DNA of 64,000 nt from Sulfurovum sp. 16-42-52 (GCA_002281755.1 NCHB01000002.1:79602-143601); one strand, 5' to 3'. Counted from the stretch's first letter, positions 52,313-61,097 are shown. Notes: generated from the letters alone by a model not told the origin. Numbers and translations: made by a program.

Positions 52313-53044
52313 TTATCTTGAATAACGTATTAACGCTTGTTTTGTAAAATATGAAGCATCGATTTTTGCATCATAGTTTATTTTTTCAAAGATGATTTTG
52401 GTGCTATTGGTCTTCTTATTTGCCTCAAGCGGTTTGAGTTCCATCACCATCGGTACTTTATGGGATCCATGCAGTTCTACTTTGGAGAACGTCATAATTC
52501 TTACCTGTTGCATCCTGTCATCATAAAAGGTTTCTTTTAGTGGCACGGCATTCACAACATCAACATCGATGATGATTTTTCCCCACACCACCGCGGCATT
52601 TTGTTTTGGGATGAGTTCCAAGGTAGCTGTGCTCTGTGTCTGGGAGAGAAGTGTGGCGGTATAGTCTTCTTCGAGTGAACTCTCTTTTACCATATCGTCA
52701 TTGGTAAAGTCGCTTCCCATCCAGCTTTGCAGCATCATGGAGGGCGGTATTTTGATGGTGCGTTCTATTTTTGGAATATACTGCCACATTTGTGTGTCCA
52801 GCTTTAAAAAGGTGATGCCCTGATCTTTTTTGGGGTAGAGTATCTTGATAAAACTTTTGGTATTGCCCTCTGACCAACTCTCTATCTCGACGGTGCGTTG
52901 ACCCCTTTTGGAAGTAACGATCATTTTCATGGTTGCATACATAGAGTCGCCACGCAGATTGGCTTCAAGTTTTTTGATGATGGCTTGGGCTTCGTCGGCT
53001 TGCAGCCAGAGGGTAAAAATACACAGAGATATCAGCCATTTCAT
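52313..53044 (-). CDS. LolA-like outer-membrane lipoprotein-sorting protein
   Basis: 243 aa from the ATG at 53044 (a GTG two codons earlier is possible). Signal peptide MKWLISLCIFTLWLQA. The mature protein fits the LolA_like family: repeated beta strands of a half-barrel, MKMIVTSKRGQRTVEIESWSEG, QMWQYIPKIERTIKIPPSMMLQSWMGSDFTNDD and LKETFYDD. This branch is not LolA itself but carries hydrophobic cargo, probably lipid or lipoprotein, across the periplasm. In this operon it is the obvious link between the permeases and the beta-barrel. Confidence 0.85.
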   Translation of the reverse strand: MKWLISLCIFTLWLQADEAQAIIKKLEANLRGDSMYATMKMIVTSKRGQRTVEIESWSEGNTKSFIKILYPKKDQGITFLKLDTQMWQYIPKIERTIKIPPSMMLQSWMGSDFTNDDMVKESSLEEDYTATLLSQTQSTATLELIPKQNAAVVWGKIIIDVDVVNAVPLKETFYDDRMQQVRIMTFSKVELHGSHKVPMVMELKPLEANKKTNSTKIIFEKINYDAKIDASYFTKQALIRYSR

Positions 53045-53122
53045 ATGCACACTCTTTTTATTTTATTGTAGCAAAATAGCGCAAGGATGTATAGTAGAGC
53101 CTTGCAGGTTCTGGTTAAGAGA

Positions 53123-54058
53123 TTATTGGTGTATCTGTTCTGTGTGTTCGATAAATCTGCTTATCACCTCTGCTGTTTTTTCAGGTGCTTCGAGTATGGG
53201 AACATGCCCAATCTCTTTTAGGATGACAAGCTGACTATTGGAAATCGTATGGTGAAAAAGTGTCGCATCATCAACATGTGTCATCCTGTCTTTTTCTCCC
53301 CATACAATGAGTGTCGGTACATCAATGCTTTGAGCGGCATGGCTTAAATTGACATCCTGATACATACCGTTATATATCTCTTTTTCTATCTCACGTCTTG
53401 CACACTTTTCCTTCAAAAGCGCCTCTTTGATGATATCCGGAATATAGGGAGGCTCATGCATAGAGTAGTTGAGAAGTGTCTCAAGCCTTTCTTTGGTACA
53501 GACATCATAAAGCGGATTGGTGTCGGAGTGTTCCACGAGTATGACACCGTCGCTTTTTGTCTTCTCCATCCCCATGGAGTCTATAAGGATAAGTGCCCTT
53601 ACATTTTGCGTATGATCTGCTGCGTAACGTAGTGTAATAGCGCCTCCCATGGAGTGCCCCAGCAGATAAAATCCTTTGATATTTTTGGCATCTATGAATT
53701 GTTTGACTCTTTGGGCCTGTTGGGTGATGGTAAACCCCAAATCTTTTTTGGAAACACTCTCTGCGTGTCCGGGCAAATCAATCGCGATAATATGGTACTC
53801 ATCATCCCACCGATCTGCCACTCTGTTCCACGTATCTTTACCCCCGCCAAATCCATGGATCAATACCAGAGTCACAGCACTCTGTACATCATTTTCGCTA
53901 TAGAACACTTCGCCAAAGTCCAAAGTGATGGATTTTTTTTCCAATCCTGCACTGTAACGTTCATACCGTGTCACCACATCATAGAGTTTTTCAGGACTTA
54001 AACCGAAGAAACCAAGAAGTGCGACAAGTAGGATGAAAATTATTTTTTGTATCGGCAT
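53123..54058 (-). CDS. Membrane-anchored alpha/beta hydrolase
   Basis: 311 aa. An N-terminal hydrophobic segment (5-20) anchors or exports it. Alpha/beta hydrolase core: oxyanion region LIHGFGGGKDTW, nucleophile Ser136 in GHSMGG, acid in WGEKDRMT (about 262) and His in EIGHVP (about 290). Likely lipase or esterase activity at the membrane surface. First gene of the minus-strand operon, about 80 bp before the LolA-like gene, so its substrate or product may be the transported lipid. Confidence 0.85.
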   Translation of the reverse strand: MPIQKIIFILLVALLGFFGLSPEKLYDVVTRYERYSAGLEKKSITLDFGEVFYSENDVQSAVTLVLIHGFGGGKDTWNRVADRWDDEYHIIAIDLPGHAESVSKKDLGFTITQQAQRVKQFIDAKNIKGFYLLGHSMGGAITLRYAADHTQNVRALILIDSMGMEKTKSDGVILVEHSDTNPLYDVCTKERLETLLNYSMHEPPYIPDIIKEALLKEKCARREIEKEIYNGMYQDVNLSHAAQSIDVPTLIVWGEKDRMTHVDDATLFHHTISNSQLVILKEIGHVPILEAPEKTAEVISRFIEHTEQIHQ

Positions 54059-54162
54059 GTTATCAACTCTTTATTTGGGTATTTCATTATTTTTTTACAG
54101 CCAATGATTATATCGTAAGATTTCAATACCAATAGAGCCATAAATATGCTACAATCGCAGCC

Positions 54163-54996
54163 ATGATGAAACTTGATAAAGAACACTACCTGATAAACAG
54201 ACTCTCTTCTGCACACATCGGTGATGATGCTGCAGTGATTGGCGAGATGCTCTACAGTATGGATGCCTTTTTTGAAGACACGCATTTTAAACGCGAGTGG
54301 ATGAGCATGGCGCAGATCGCGCGTAAAGCCATGCTTATCAATCTCTCAGATGCCATTGCGATGAATGCAAAGCCACAGTATGCGCTTGTGACTGTCAGCA
54401 TCCCTCCTGAGATGACACATGAGCAGATCGATGCGCTTACTGGCAGTATGCAAGAGACAGCAGCGCAGTACGGCTGTGAGATCATTGGCGGCGATACCAT
54501 TGGGGGTGATAAACTGCACCTGAGTATCACCATCATCTCCAAAAGCGATACACCGCTGCTGCGCAAAGGCTTAAAAGAGGGTGACTTACTCGCCTACACG
54601 GGCAGTTTGGGAGAAAGCAAAAGAGACCTTGACAGACTGTTTAACGGTGAGGAGATTGCCGAGGATTCACGTTTTTACGAGCCTGTATTACGGGCAGAGT
54701 TTATAGCCAAAGCCAGACCGTTTTTACGTACAGGGATGGATATCTCAGACGGACTCTACTGTGATACCAACAAGATGTTGGCACTCAACGGTTTTGGGTT
54801 TGATGCTTTGATACAGATAGATGAGGCAACAGGCTTCAGCGGTGAAGAGTATGAAATGTTGGTGGGTTTTGCACCTGAACATCTTGAGGCTCTCATAACC
54901 ATAGCCAAAGAGACCAATACTCCCCTGAGTGTGTTTGCAAAAGTGGTCAACAATGACACACGTTACCCTTGTAAAAGCCACCACTTTAGTGTTTAG
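54163..54996 (+). CDS. thiL: Thiamine-monophosphate kinase
   Basis: 277 aa, shorter than the usual 310-330 because the C-terminal region is reduced. HIGDDAAVI (Mg/ATP acid motif), LSDAIAMNAKPQYALVTVSIP, IIGGDTIGGDKLHLSITI, GSLGESKRDLDRL and GMDISDGLYCDTNKM are the family signatures. Phosphorylates thiamine monophosphate to the TPP cofactor, which the oxidoreductase at the left edge needs. Convergent 4-bp overlap with the next gene. Confidence 0.9.
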   Translation: MMKLDKEHYLINRLSSAHIGDDAAVIGEMLYSMDAFFEDTHFKREWMSMAQIARKAMLINLSDAIAMNAKPQYALVTVSIPPEMTHEQIDALTGSMQETAAQYGCEIIGGDTIGGDKLHLSITIISKSDTPLLRKGLKEGDLLAYTGSLGESKRDLDRLFNGEEIAEDSRFYEPVLRAEFIAKARPFLRTGMDISDGLYCDTNKMLALNGFGFDALIQIDEATGFSGEEYEMLVGFAPEHLEALITIAKETNTPLSVFAKVVNNDTRYPCKSHHFSV

Positions 54997-55595
54997 TGCC
55001 ACGCAGTTTGCATTTTTCGTCTGAGTGCCTCTTGTACCTCTAAACGCAATTGTTTTGCCTCTTCACCAAAGACAAATGTACCTTTAAAACGTGTTTCAAC
55101 CTCTTCGATATAGGCTTCAAACGCCTTTTGCTCCTTTTTGTTTTTTGGCGGGCTAAAAAGATACTGCATGCCACTGTTTTGATCCTGTTTTTTTCTATGT
55201 GTCTCGATGTAAAGACGGCTTGAGATGCGTTTAAAAGTTGCATTGGGTTGGAGTTCATAGACTTGTATACGGGCACCAACGGGCGCATCATAGGCTCTTC
55301 CCAGTCTGTCCCATGCACTGTAGAGTGTGAGAGTAGTGCCATTGATTTCATAACTTCCGTCTTCTAAACTTTTGTCTGAGCAGGTTCCTGTTTTATCGTG
55401 AAGGGTGAGACTGAGTATGAACGTAAGGTCGTTATTGTTCTCTTCAGCGTAGAGCTTCATCACTTCACCTTTGGAGTCATAGGCATCATAGCTGTCAGTG
55501 ATAAGAGAATATTCAAAATTTCCCATACTGATGTGTTTGAGCTCCGCTGCCTGTAAGAGTGTTAACATCAGACCCATTGTTATCCATATTCTCAT
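54993..55595 (-). CDS. Hypothetical periplasmic protein
   Basis: 200 aa. Signal peptide (MRIWITMGLMLTLLQA-A). The mature part has a beta-rich first half (FEYSLITDSYDAYDSKGEVMKLYAEENNNDLTFILSLTL) and a charged helical C-terminus. Single Cys. No known family. It is coupled to the FAD oxidoreductase upstream by a 4-bp overlap. Confidence 0.65.
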   Translation of the reverse strand: MRIWITMGLMLTLLQAAELKHISMGNFEYSLITDSYDAYDSKGEVMKLYAEENNNDLTFILSLTLHDKTGTCSDKSLEDGSYEINGTTLTLYSAWDRLGRAYDAPVGARIQVYELQPNATFKRISSRLYIETHRKKQDQNSGMQYLFSPPKNKKEQKAFEAYIEEVETRFKGTFVFGEEAKQLRLEVQEALRRKMQTAWH

Positions 55596-57037
55596 CTATA
55601 CTCCTGTTTATCGGGAATATTTCTGCAGGCTAAATCTGCAGGGTATCCTCTGTTTTTTGCAATTGTTACAGCCAATTGACTCAGTGTAGCTTCATCAAGG
55701 TGCAAATGCTGTGTAAAAAGATTTGTGGATGATTTGATGTAACCAAGCTGTACAAACTCTTGCGCGATAGCCTCTACCATGTCAAGAACGGAAGAGACTT
55801 TGACGATCTCACATCTGGCATAGCGTGCACGGGGAAATGAGACTTCCGCCACGCGTAACGTGGGGTCGCTTCCGGGGATCTGCTGTGCACCAAAAAGCGG
55901 TTTGGAACCCACTGTGGCACTACAAAAAGACGGTATAAACCGTGCAAGATGTCTAATAGCGGCATGGGTGCGTTTGGTGGTTTCTTCCTGCGTCCATGAT
56001 CTTTCTATCTTTTCTATGAAGTTTTGACCCAGGTGCGGCTGACACGTAAAAGGTGTATTCGCAACCAGACCATCTTCATAGAGGGTGATCTCTTTGGTCA
56101 TACCGTGTAGTTGAAAGTAGCCACCGGGGTAGGGAGTAAACTGTGCCATGCCTTGTGGCGTACCCCGTTCTCCATGAAAGATGATCTCAGGAAACTGTAT
56201 CCCATCGCTTCCCTCCCAGTGGCTCACATAGGCTGCTTTGAACTCTACCATTGATTTGCAGGGAGCACCAAGCAAATCATCAATCTTGCCTGTGCGAAAT
56301 CCTGCTGCGTTGATGAGATAGTCAAAGGTCTGGGTGTGGCTGATGTCTTCTTTCACATAAGAGATGTTCCAGCCACCAGTATCGGCATTTTGTTGTACAT
56401 TATGGACGATACTTTTAGTTTGCAGGGTGACAGTGGGCAGGCTTTCTAGCATCTCTGTCATACCCGCTGCCATCCTGAACAGATTGAGTCCATACTCCTG
56501 TACCATCACAAGCGGATACTGCACAGAGTCTAAGTCAATCATTTTGGCAACAGGTATCATCCACTCATCTAAACTTTGGGGTGATAGGAGTGTTTGCTGT
56601 TCTTTGAGTTCCTCTAGCCTTTTGCGGGTATAGAGTCGGTAGTAGTTGTCAGGTTTACCGAGTACTTCGTTTTGCTTGTCTGTGGCGATGAGTCTTTTGT
56701 ACTCATCTGTGAGCATCTCAAGTCGGGGCAACAATGCTTGCGGTGTAGAACTGTCGGTTAGGGGCAGCGCTATCACGGTAGGACGATAATCCACCACAAA
56801 AGGGTAAAAGCGCAAAAAGTCAATGGACTGTTTAAGCAGGCTCACACACTGGCTATCTGAGATCTCACGGTAGAGGTTGCCCCCTGCGTGCAAATGACAC
56901 CAAGGTGGCCCGCTGATGAGGCTGTTTTCTTTTTCAAAGAGTGTGACATCAAGCCCAGCCCCAGCAAAACACAGTGCAGCACTAGAGCCTGCAACACCAC
57001 CTCCGATGATGGCTATCTTGACTTTGGATGGACTCAT
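55592..57037 (-). CDS. FAD-dependent oxidoreductase
   Basis: 481 aa. N-terminal dinucleotide-binding motif IAIIGGGVAGSSAALCFAGAGLDVTLFEKE (about 9-38), and a later TDYLINAAGFRTGKIDD segment as in DAO-type flavoproteins. GPPWCHLHAGGNLYREIS after the first motif is distinctive but I cannot assign a substrate. A two-electron dehydrogenase feeding the quinone pool is possible. Overlaps gph by 4 bp, which suggests a link to glycolate or another two-carbon acid, though that is speculative. Confidence 0.8.
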   Translation of the reverse strand: MSPSKVKIAIIGGGVAGSSAALCFAGAGLDVTLFEKENSLISGPPWCHLHAGGNLYREISDSQCVSLLKQSIDFLRFYPFVVDYRPTVIALPLTDSSTPQALLPRLEMLTDEYKRLIATDKQNEVLGKPDNYYRLYTRKRLEELKEQQTLLSPQSLDEWMIPVAKMIDLDSVQYPLVMVQEYGLNLFRMAAGMTEMLESLPTVTLQTKSIVHNVQQNADTGGWNISYVKEDISHTQTFDYLINAAGFRTGKIDDLLGAPCKSMVEFKAAYVSHWEGSDGIQFPEIIFHGERGTPQGMAQFTPYPGGYFQLHGMTKEITLYEDGLVANTPFTCQPHLGQNFIEKIERSWTQEETTKRTHAAIRHLARFIPSFCSATVGSKPLFGAQQIPGSDPTLRVAEVSFPRARYARCEIVKVSSVLDMVEAIAQEFVQLGYIKSSTNLFTQHLHLDEATLSQLAVTIAKNRGYPADLACRNIPDKQEYR

Positions 57038-57708
57038 AGTAGCTCCAAAAGCTCCGCAAAGTCTTCGATGACAGCTGTTGGGTTGAACACGTGTATCTTT
57101 TGTCCATAGTTGTAGCCGTAGCTTACACCCACAGAGTGCATACCGCAGCCATTGGCAGCTTGGATGTCATTTTTACTGTCGCCGATCATCAGAGCATGAA
57201 GCACTTCTTCACCCAGAGTTTCACAGGCATGAAGCAAAGGCGCAGGATCAGGTTTTTTGACATCCAAAGAGTCTCCCCCAAGCACAAACTCAAACAATGC
57301 TTCCATTCCCAAACCTTGAAGTATAGGTGCTACAAAAGCAAAAGGTTTGTTGGTAATGATGGCTAAACGATAGCCTCTTTTTTTCAGTTCATGAAGTGTT
57401 TGCGGTACATTGGGGTAGGCATGTGTGTCATCACAAAGATGTTTGGAGTAAAAGTCAAAAAAGATTTCTAGCGCTTTTTCAACCAAGCCGTCATCCAGTG
57501 TTTCATCTGCGATCACTGCACCGCTGAGCGCACGTTTGACCAGCATCATCGCACCGTTTCCCACCCATCCGTGTATAATCTCTTCAGCAAAAGGTTTGCG
57601 TTCAAGTTTTTGCAACATGAGATTGACAGATTTTGCAAGGTCGGGTGCGGAGTTAATGAGTGTGCCATCCAGGTCAAAGAGGAGCAGTTTTTTATCGGAA
57701 AATGTCAT
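57034..57708 (-). CDS. gph: Phosphoglycolate phosphatase
   Basis: 224 aa HAD hydrolase. Nucleophile Asp in LLFDLDGTLINSAPDL (motif I, about 11-15), LAIITNKP (motif II), and MIGDSKNDIQAANGCG (motif IV), with an alpha-helical C1 cap. Removes 2-phosphoglycolate formed from DNA repair or oxygenase reactions; broader sugar-phosphate activity is possible. First of a three-gene minus-strand unit (gph, FAD oxidoreductase, periplasmic protein). Confidence 0.88.
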   Translation of the reverse strand: MTFSDKKLLLFDLDGTLINSAPDLAKSVNLMLQKLERKPFAEEIIHGWVGNGAMMLVKRALSGAVIADETLDDGLVEKALEIFFDFYSKHLCDDTHAYPNVPQTLHELKKRGYRLAIITNKPFAFVAPILQGLGMEALFEFVLGGDSLDVKKPDPAPLLHACETLGEEVLHALMIGDSKNDIQAANGCGMHSVGVSYGYNYGQKIHVFNPTAVIEDFAELLELL

Positions 57709-57865
57709 ACAGAACCTTTAGTTATAATTGTACCAAATCAAGAATATTTATTTTTCATACCTTAGCAAAAGTTTAATTATACTACAGACAAACAGACCTA
57801 TTTGGTAGTCCGTTTTTGTCAGTTTGTGTTGGAAGCGGTAATTTGACAAGACAAAAAGAAAAAGA

Positions 57866-57906
57866 GTGTAAGGTTACTGCAAAGTTACACTATTGTAGTA
57901 CAATAG
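57866..57906 (+). promoter_or_regulatory. Nested palindromes upstream of the DUF533 gene
   Basis: CTATTGTA-G-TACAATAG (57890-57906) is a perfect 17-bp palindrome, preceded by GTGTAA (57866) / TTACAC (57885-57890). They lie about 100-140 bp before the DUF533 start. The rest of the 57709-58004 gap is AT-rich; TATAAC and AAAGG on the minus strand near 57725-57720 serve gph. Confidence 0.45.
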
Positions 57907-58004
57907 AAAGTTAGAATTAAAGTTTTGATGGTGTTTTTTTGGCTACAACTTTTTAAAAAGCAAAAAAACTTATTACAAATAATGAAGATTTCTAAGGAGA
58001 AAAA

Positions 58005-58772
58005 ATGGCAGGTATGATCGACATATTGGGTTCACTTTTACAACGAGGTATGACACAATCTGGCAATACACGGGTATCCAATACAGTGGAGTCTCAAAAT
58101 GCTGATGGTTCATTGGGCGATATACTTGGTAGTTTGGGTAGCTTGCTTGGCGGTAACTCCGCTGGTGGTACCGGTGCAGACAATTTAACAGGTATGCTTG
58201 GCGGTATACTGGGTAAACTTGCAGACAATGGTGCAGCAGCAGGTGGCATCGGTGCACTTATAGGCTCAGTATTGGGAGGCGGTGCAGATTCTGCTAAAGG
58301 GGCAGTGGGCGGTGGTGCTCTGGCTGTTTTGGCTTCTTTGGCACTGAATGCACTTAAAAACGCAGGTCAAACACCCCAGCAGGATGTACAAGCTTTAGCT
58401 TCAAACGAAGAGGCAATGGATGATAAAGCGAAGATTATTGTCTTTGCGATGATTAATGCGGCAAAAGCAGATGGTGAGCTAGGCAAAGAAGAGATAGAAA
58501 AAATTGTTGGAAAATTGGGCTCAGACGGTTTGGAAGCTTCAGAAAAAACCTATATAGAAAAACATCTGCAAGGACCGATGGATACAGACTCATTGGTGAG
58601 TGCGGCTCAAACAGATGAGACCATGCCAGCACAGATTTATGCTGCTTCATTGTTGGCTATTGAGGTCGATACGGATTCGGAGCGAGCCTATATGGATGAG
58701 TTGGCAACAGCTTTGGAGCTTGATAGCCAAGTAGTGGCATATATCAAAAACAGTATGGGAGTTCAGGCTTAA
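58005..58772 (+). CDS. DUF533 (TerB-like, YebE-type) protein
   Basis: 255 aa. N-terminal Gly-rich hydrophobic half (about 35-120, repeated LGGxLGxL and GGG segments) that may insert into or associate with the membrane, then a C-terminal TerB-like domain (about 135-253) with VFAMINAAKADGELGKEEIEKIVGKL and ASLLAIEVDTDSERAYMDELA. AAGGAG lies before the ATG. Matches DUF533/YebE proteins, which respond to envelope stress in enterobacteria. Two further envelope genes follow. Confidence 0.82.
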   Translation: MAGMIDILGSLLQRGMTQSGNTRVSNTVESQNADGSLGDILGSLGSLLGGNSAGGTGADNLTGMLGGILGKLADNGAAAGGIGALIGSVLGGGADSAKGAVGGGALAVLASLALNALKNAGQTPQQDVQALASNEEAMDDKAKIIVFAMINAAKADGELGKEEIEKIVGKLGSDGLEASEKTYIEKHLQGPMDTDSLVSAAQTDETMPAQIYAASLLAIEVDTDSERAYMDELATALELDSQVVAYIKNSMGVQA

Positions 58773-58814
58773 GGCTTGAATATCTCTACCACACTATACA
58801 TCAAAAGGAACACA

Positions 58815-59288
58815 ATGAAAACATCTATTTTAATCTCACTAGCAGTCGCGGCAGTCGTGCTTGCAGGCTGTAATGAAAAAACACAAGAGAAAGCGCAAGA
58901 GACACAAGAAGTAGCAGTACAAACGGTTGAAAAAGCCAAAGAAGTGATTGCAAATGTAGCAGAAAAAACAAAAGAGCAAACCCAAGAAGTTGCCCAAAAA
59001 GTTAAAGAGGAAGCACAAGAAGCAGCAGGTACAGTTGCAGCAAAGGTCGATAGTGCCTTGTATGGAAAATGTGTCGCCTGTCACGGCATAGACGGCAAAA
59101 CAAAAGCACTGGGCAAATCTGCCGTACTTGCAGGTCAAACGCAAGAAGAACTGGTAACCAAACTCAAAGGATACAAGGCTGGTACGATCAATGTAGCAGG
59201 TATGGGGATGTTGATGCAAGGTCAAGTTAAAGATATGAGTGATGTAGAGCTAGAAGCTGTTGCAGCGTATATCGCCACATTTAAATAA
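58815..59288 (+). CDS. Lipoprotein cytochrome c553
   Basis: 157 aa from the ATG at 58815 (AAAAGGAACACA upstream). Lipobox VLAGC (about 15-19) anchors it to the membrane. A Lys/Glu/Gln-rich helical spacer (about 20-80) is followed by a c553 domain: CVACHG (about 92-97), GYKAGTINVAGMGMLMQGQV with the axial Met, VAAYIATFK. The haem domain is a close paralog of the free c553 at 6981-7277; here it is tethered on a long helix. Likely an electron shuttle held near a membrane complex. Confidence 0.88.
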   Translation: MKTSILISLAVAAVVLAGCNEKTQEKAQETQEVAVQTVEKAKEVIANVAEKTKEQTQEVAQKVKEEAQEAAGTVAAKVDSALYGKCVACHGIDGKTKALGKSAVLAGQTQEELVTKLKGYKAGTINVAGMGMLMQGQVKDMSDVELEAVAAYIATFK

Positions 59289-59300
59289 GAAGGAAGAAAG

Positions 59301-59768
59301 ATGGGAATTTTTAGTTTTTTAAGTACTTCAGGGAAAAAAGTTTTAGGTCTAGGTGATAACAGCGAAGCGATTAAAAACGAGATTGAGACATCATTTGAAG
59401 CGCTGCCTGTTGAAGGGCTTGTGACGGCAGTAGAAGGGGGAAAGGTAACACTGGCAGGTCTTGCTAGAGATATTCCGACCAGAGAAAAAGTCATCTTAAT
59501 AGCAGGTAATGTTGAAGGCGTTGATAGCGTTGATGCAGAGCAACTTTTGACCCCAGAACTCATTGCCTCTAGCAACCTGAGAGATGAGCCTGAACCTAAT
59601 TTCTACACCATTGAAAAAGGTGATACACTCTGGAGCATAGCAGAAAATTTTTATAAAAATGGTTCAAAATACACCAAGATTGTCGAAGCAAATCTTGAAG
59701 TCATTAAAGATGCTGACAAAATATACCCAGGACAAGCTATCCGTATACCATCACTTACTATGGCTTAA
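59301..59768 (+). CDS. BON-LysM protein (Kbp/YgaU-like)
   Basis: 155 aa, no signal peptide. N-terminal BON domain (about 22-95, VEGLVTAVEGGKVTLAGLARDIPTREKVILIAGNVEGVDSV) and C-terminal LysM domain (about 100-153, YTIEKGDTLWSIAENFYKNGSKYTKIVEANL... IYPGQAIRIP). This layout and size are those of E. coli Kbp/YgaU, a cytoplasmic K+-binding protein. Ends at a strong hairpin. Confidence 0.85.
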   Translation: MGIFSFLSTSGKKVLGLGDNSEAIKNEIETSFEALPVEGLVTAVEGGKVTLAGLARDIPTREKVILIAGNVEGVDSVDAEQLLTPELIASSNLRDEPEPNFYTIEKGDTLWSIAENFYKNGSKYTKIVEANLEVIKDADKIYPGQAIRIPSLTMA

Positions 59769-59791
59769 GACTTTGGGGAAACCCAAAGTCT
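59768..59791. terminator. Hairpin terminator
   Basis: Perfect 10-bp stem AGACTTTGGG / CCCAAAGTCT with a stable GAAA tetraloop, immediately after the LysM gene. No T tract. TAAAAT at 59805-59810 may be the -10 of truD. Confidence 0.7.
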
Positions 59792-59836
59792 GACCATATT
59801 ACGCTAAAATACTTCTATCTAAATAGAAAGTAACCC

Positions 59837-60913
59837 ATGAACCTCATTTACCCCCTAAATATCAAAAATGAATTTGTTTTTAACCCCAGCCCGCGTGACT
59901 TTACGGTTGAAGAGATACCGCTGTATGACTTTACGGGTGAGGGGGAGCATCTGGTACTTCAGGTACGCAAAAAAGAGCTCACTACATGGGAGATGCTCGA
60001 AGTACTCTCCAATCATGTAGGCATCCCACGCCGTGAGATGGGGTATGCAGGACTTAAAGACAAGTACGCCATGACCATACAGTACATCTCTTTGCCTGCG
60101 AAGTTTGAAGAACAGATGAGCGCCTTTAGCCACGACAAAATCAAGATACTCTCCACCACGCGCCACAACAACAAGATACGCGTAGGACACCTCAAAGGTA
60201 ACCGTTTTAACATCCGTCTTAAAAAAGTGTTAGGCATACAAAAAGACAAACTCGACTCTGTACTCAAGTGGATCAAAGCCAACGGAGTGCCGAACTATTT
60301 TGGCAATCAGCGTTTTGGCACCGATGGCAACAACTGGGAAGACGGTAAAAAACTCTGTGAAGGTACACTCAAGATACGCGACAAAAAAACCAAAGAGTTT
60401 CTGATGGGTTCATACCAAAGCTATCTTTTTAACCTCTGGCTCTCTAAACGTATGGAGATCAATCACCTGCTTGAGAAATTTACAGAAGAAGAGACGGAGC
60501 AGGTAGTAGGCTTACCTAAAGGTTCACTTAAAGGTACTAAGTCTCAACCGAACTTCTTCAAACTGCTTGAAGGTGATGTGATGATGCATTATCCCTATGG
60601 TAGGCTGTTCAATGTCGAAAACCTCGAGGAGGAAGCACAGCGTTTTGCGAGTAAAGACATCGCCCCTGCAGGCTTGCTTCCGGGTAAAAAAGCTAAACTT
60701 GCAGAGGGTGTAGCAGGACTCATCGAAGCCCCTTTTGCACTAGCGCTTCCACTTGATGGCACTAGACGCTACGCATGGATACAGGTCACAGATATTCACC
60801 ACACCTACGTAGAAGAAAAAGCACACTACGAGCTTGGTTTTGTCTTGCCAAAAGGGTGTTATGCAACCAATGTTTTGGATGTATTAAGGGGTGGTACAAA
60901 TAAGGAAATTTAA
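59837..60913 (+). CDS. truD: tRNA pseudouridine(13) synthase
   Basis: 358 aa. Converts U13 of tRNA Glu to pseudouridine. N-terminal FNPSPRDFTVEEIPLYDFTGEGEHLVLQVRKKELTTWE, the catalytic Asp motif GYAGLKDKYAMT (Asp about 75), NYFGNQRFG and a TRUD insertion domain are all present. Monocistronic, followed by the inverted-repeat element at 60913-61015. Confidence 0.95.
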   Translation: MNLIYPLNIKNEFVFNPSPRDFTVEEIPLYDFTGEGEHLVLQVRKKELTTWEMLEVLSNHVGIPRREMGYAGLKDKYAMTIQYISLPAKFEEQMSAFSHDKIKILSTTRHNNKIRVGHLKGNRFNIRLKKVLGIQKDKLDSVLKWIKANGVPNYFGNQRFGTDGNNWEDGKKLCEGTLKIRDKKTKEFLMGSYQSYLFNLWLSKRMEINHLLEKFTEEETEQVVGLPKGSLKGTKSQPNFFKLLEGDVMMHYPYGRLFNVENLEEEAQRFASKDIAPAGLLPGKKAKLAEGVAGLIEAPFALALPLDGTRRYAWIQVTDIHHTYVEEKAHYELGFVLPKGCYATNVLDVLRGGTNKEI

Positions 60914-61015
60914 TCTTAGATACGGAAAAAAGGAGAAAGAATGTTCTAGTTGGTGGGCAAGAGAACACATTTTTTTCTAAAAGGAGGAAGAATGAAAAAC
61001 TTCCGTACCTAAGAT
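60913..61015. repeat. Inverted-repeat element with duplicated ribosome sites
   Basis: Arms ATCTTAGATACGGAA (60913-60927) and TTCCGTACCTAAGAT (61001-61015) pair at 14 of 15 positions. Inside, AAAAGGAGAAAGAATG (60928-60943) and AAAAGGAGGAAGAATG (60979-60994) are direct repeats, 15 of 16 identical, each a strong ribosome site plus ATG. The first ATG is followed at once by TTC TAG; the second opens MKNFRT then stop (60992-61012). Confidence 0.7.
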
Positions 61016-61030
61016 ATGTTCAAATTATAG

Positions 61031-61087
61031 CTAATTAAGATAAAATTAGTCTTAATTAGTAACTTATAATTTTAATTTGTTAAAATT
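61031..61087. terminator. Two AT-only inverted repeats
   Basis: CTAATTAAGA (61031-61040) / TCTTAATTAG (61050-61059), and AATTTTAA (61068-61075) / TTAAAATT (61080-61087), in the convergent gap between truD and the 61098 gene. They may act as bidirectional terminators; function unproven. Confidence 0.45.
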
Positions 61088-61097
61088 ATTTAAAAAT

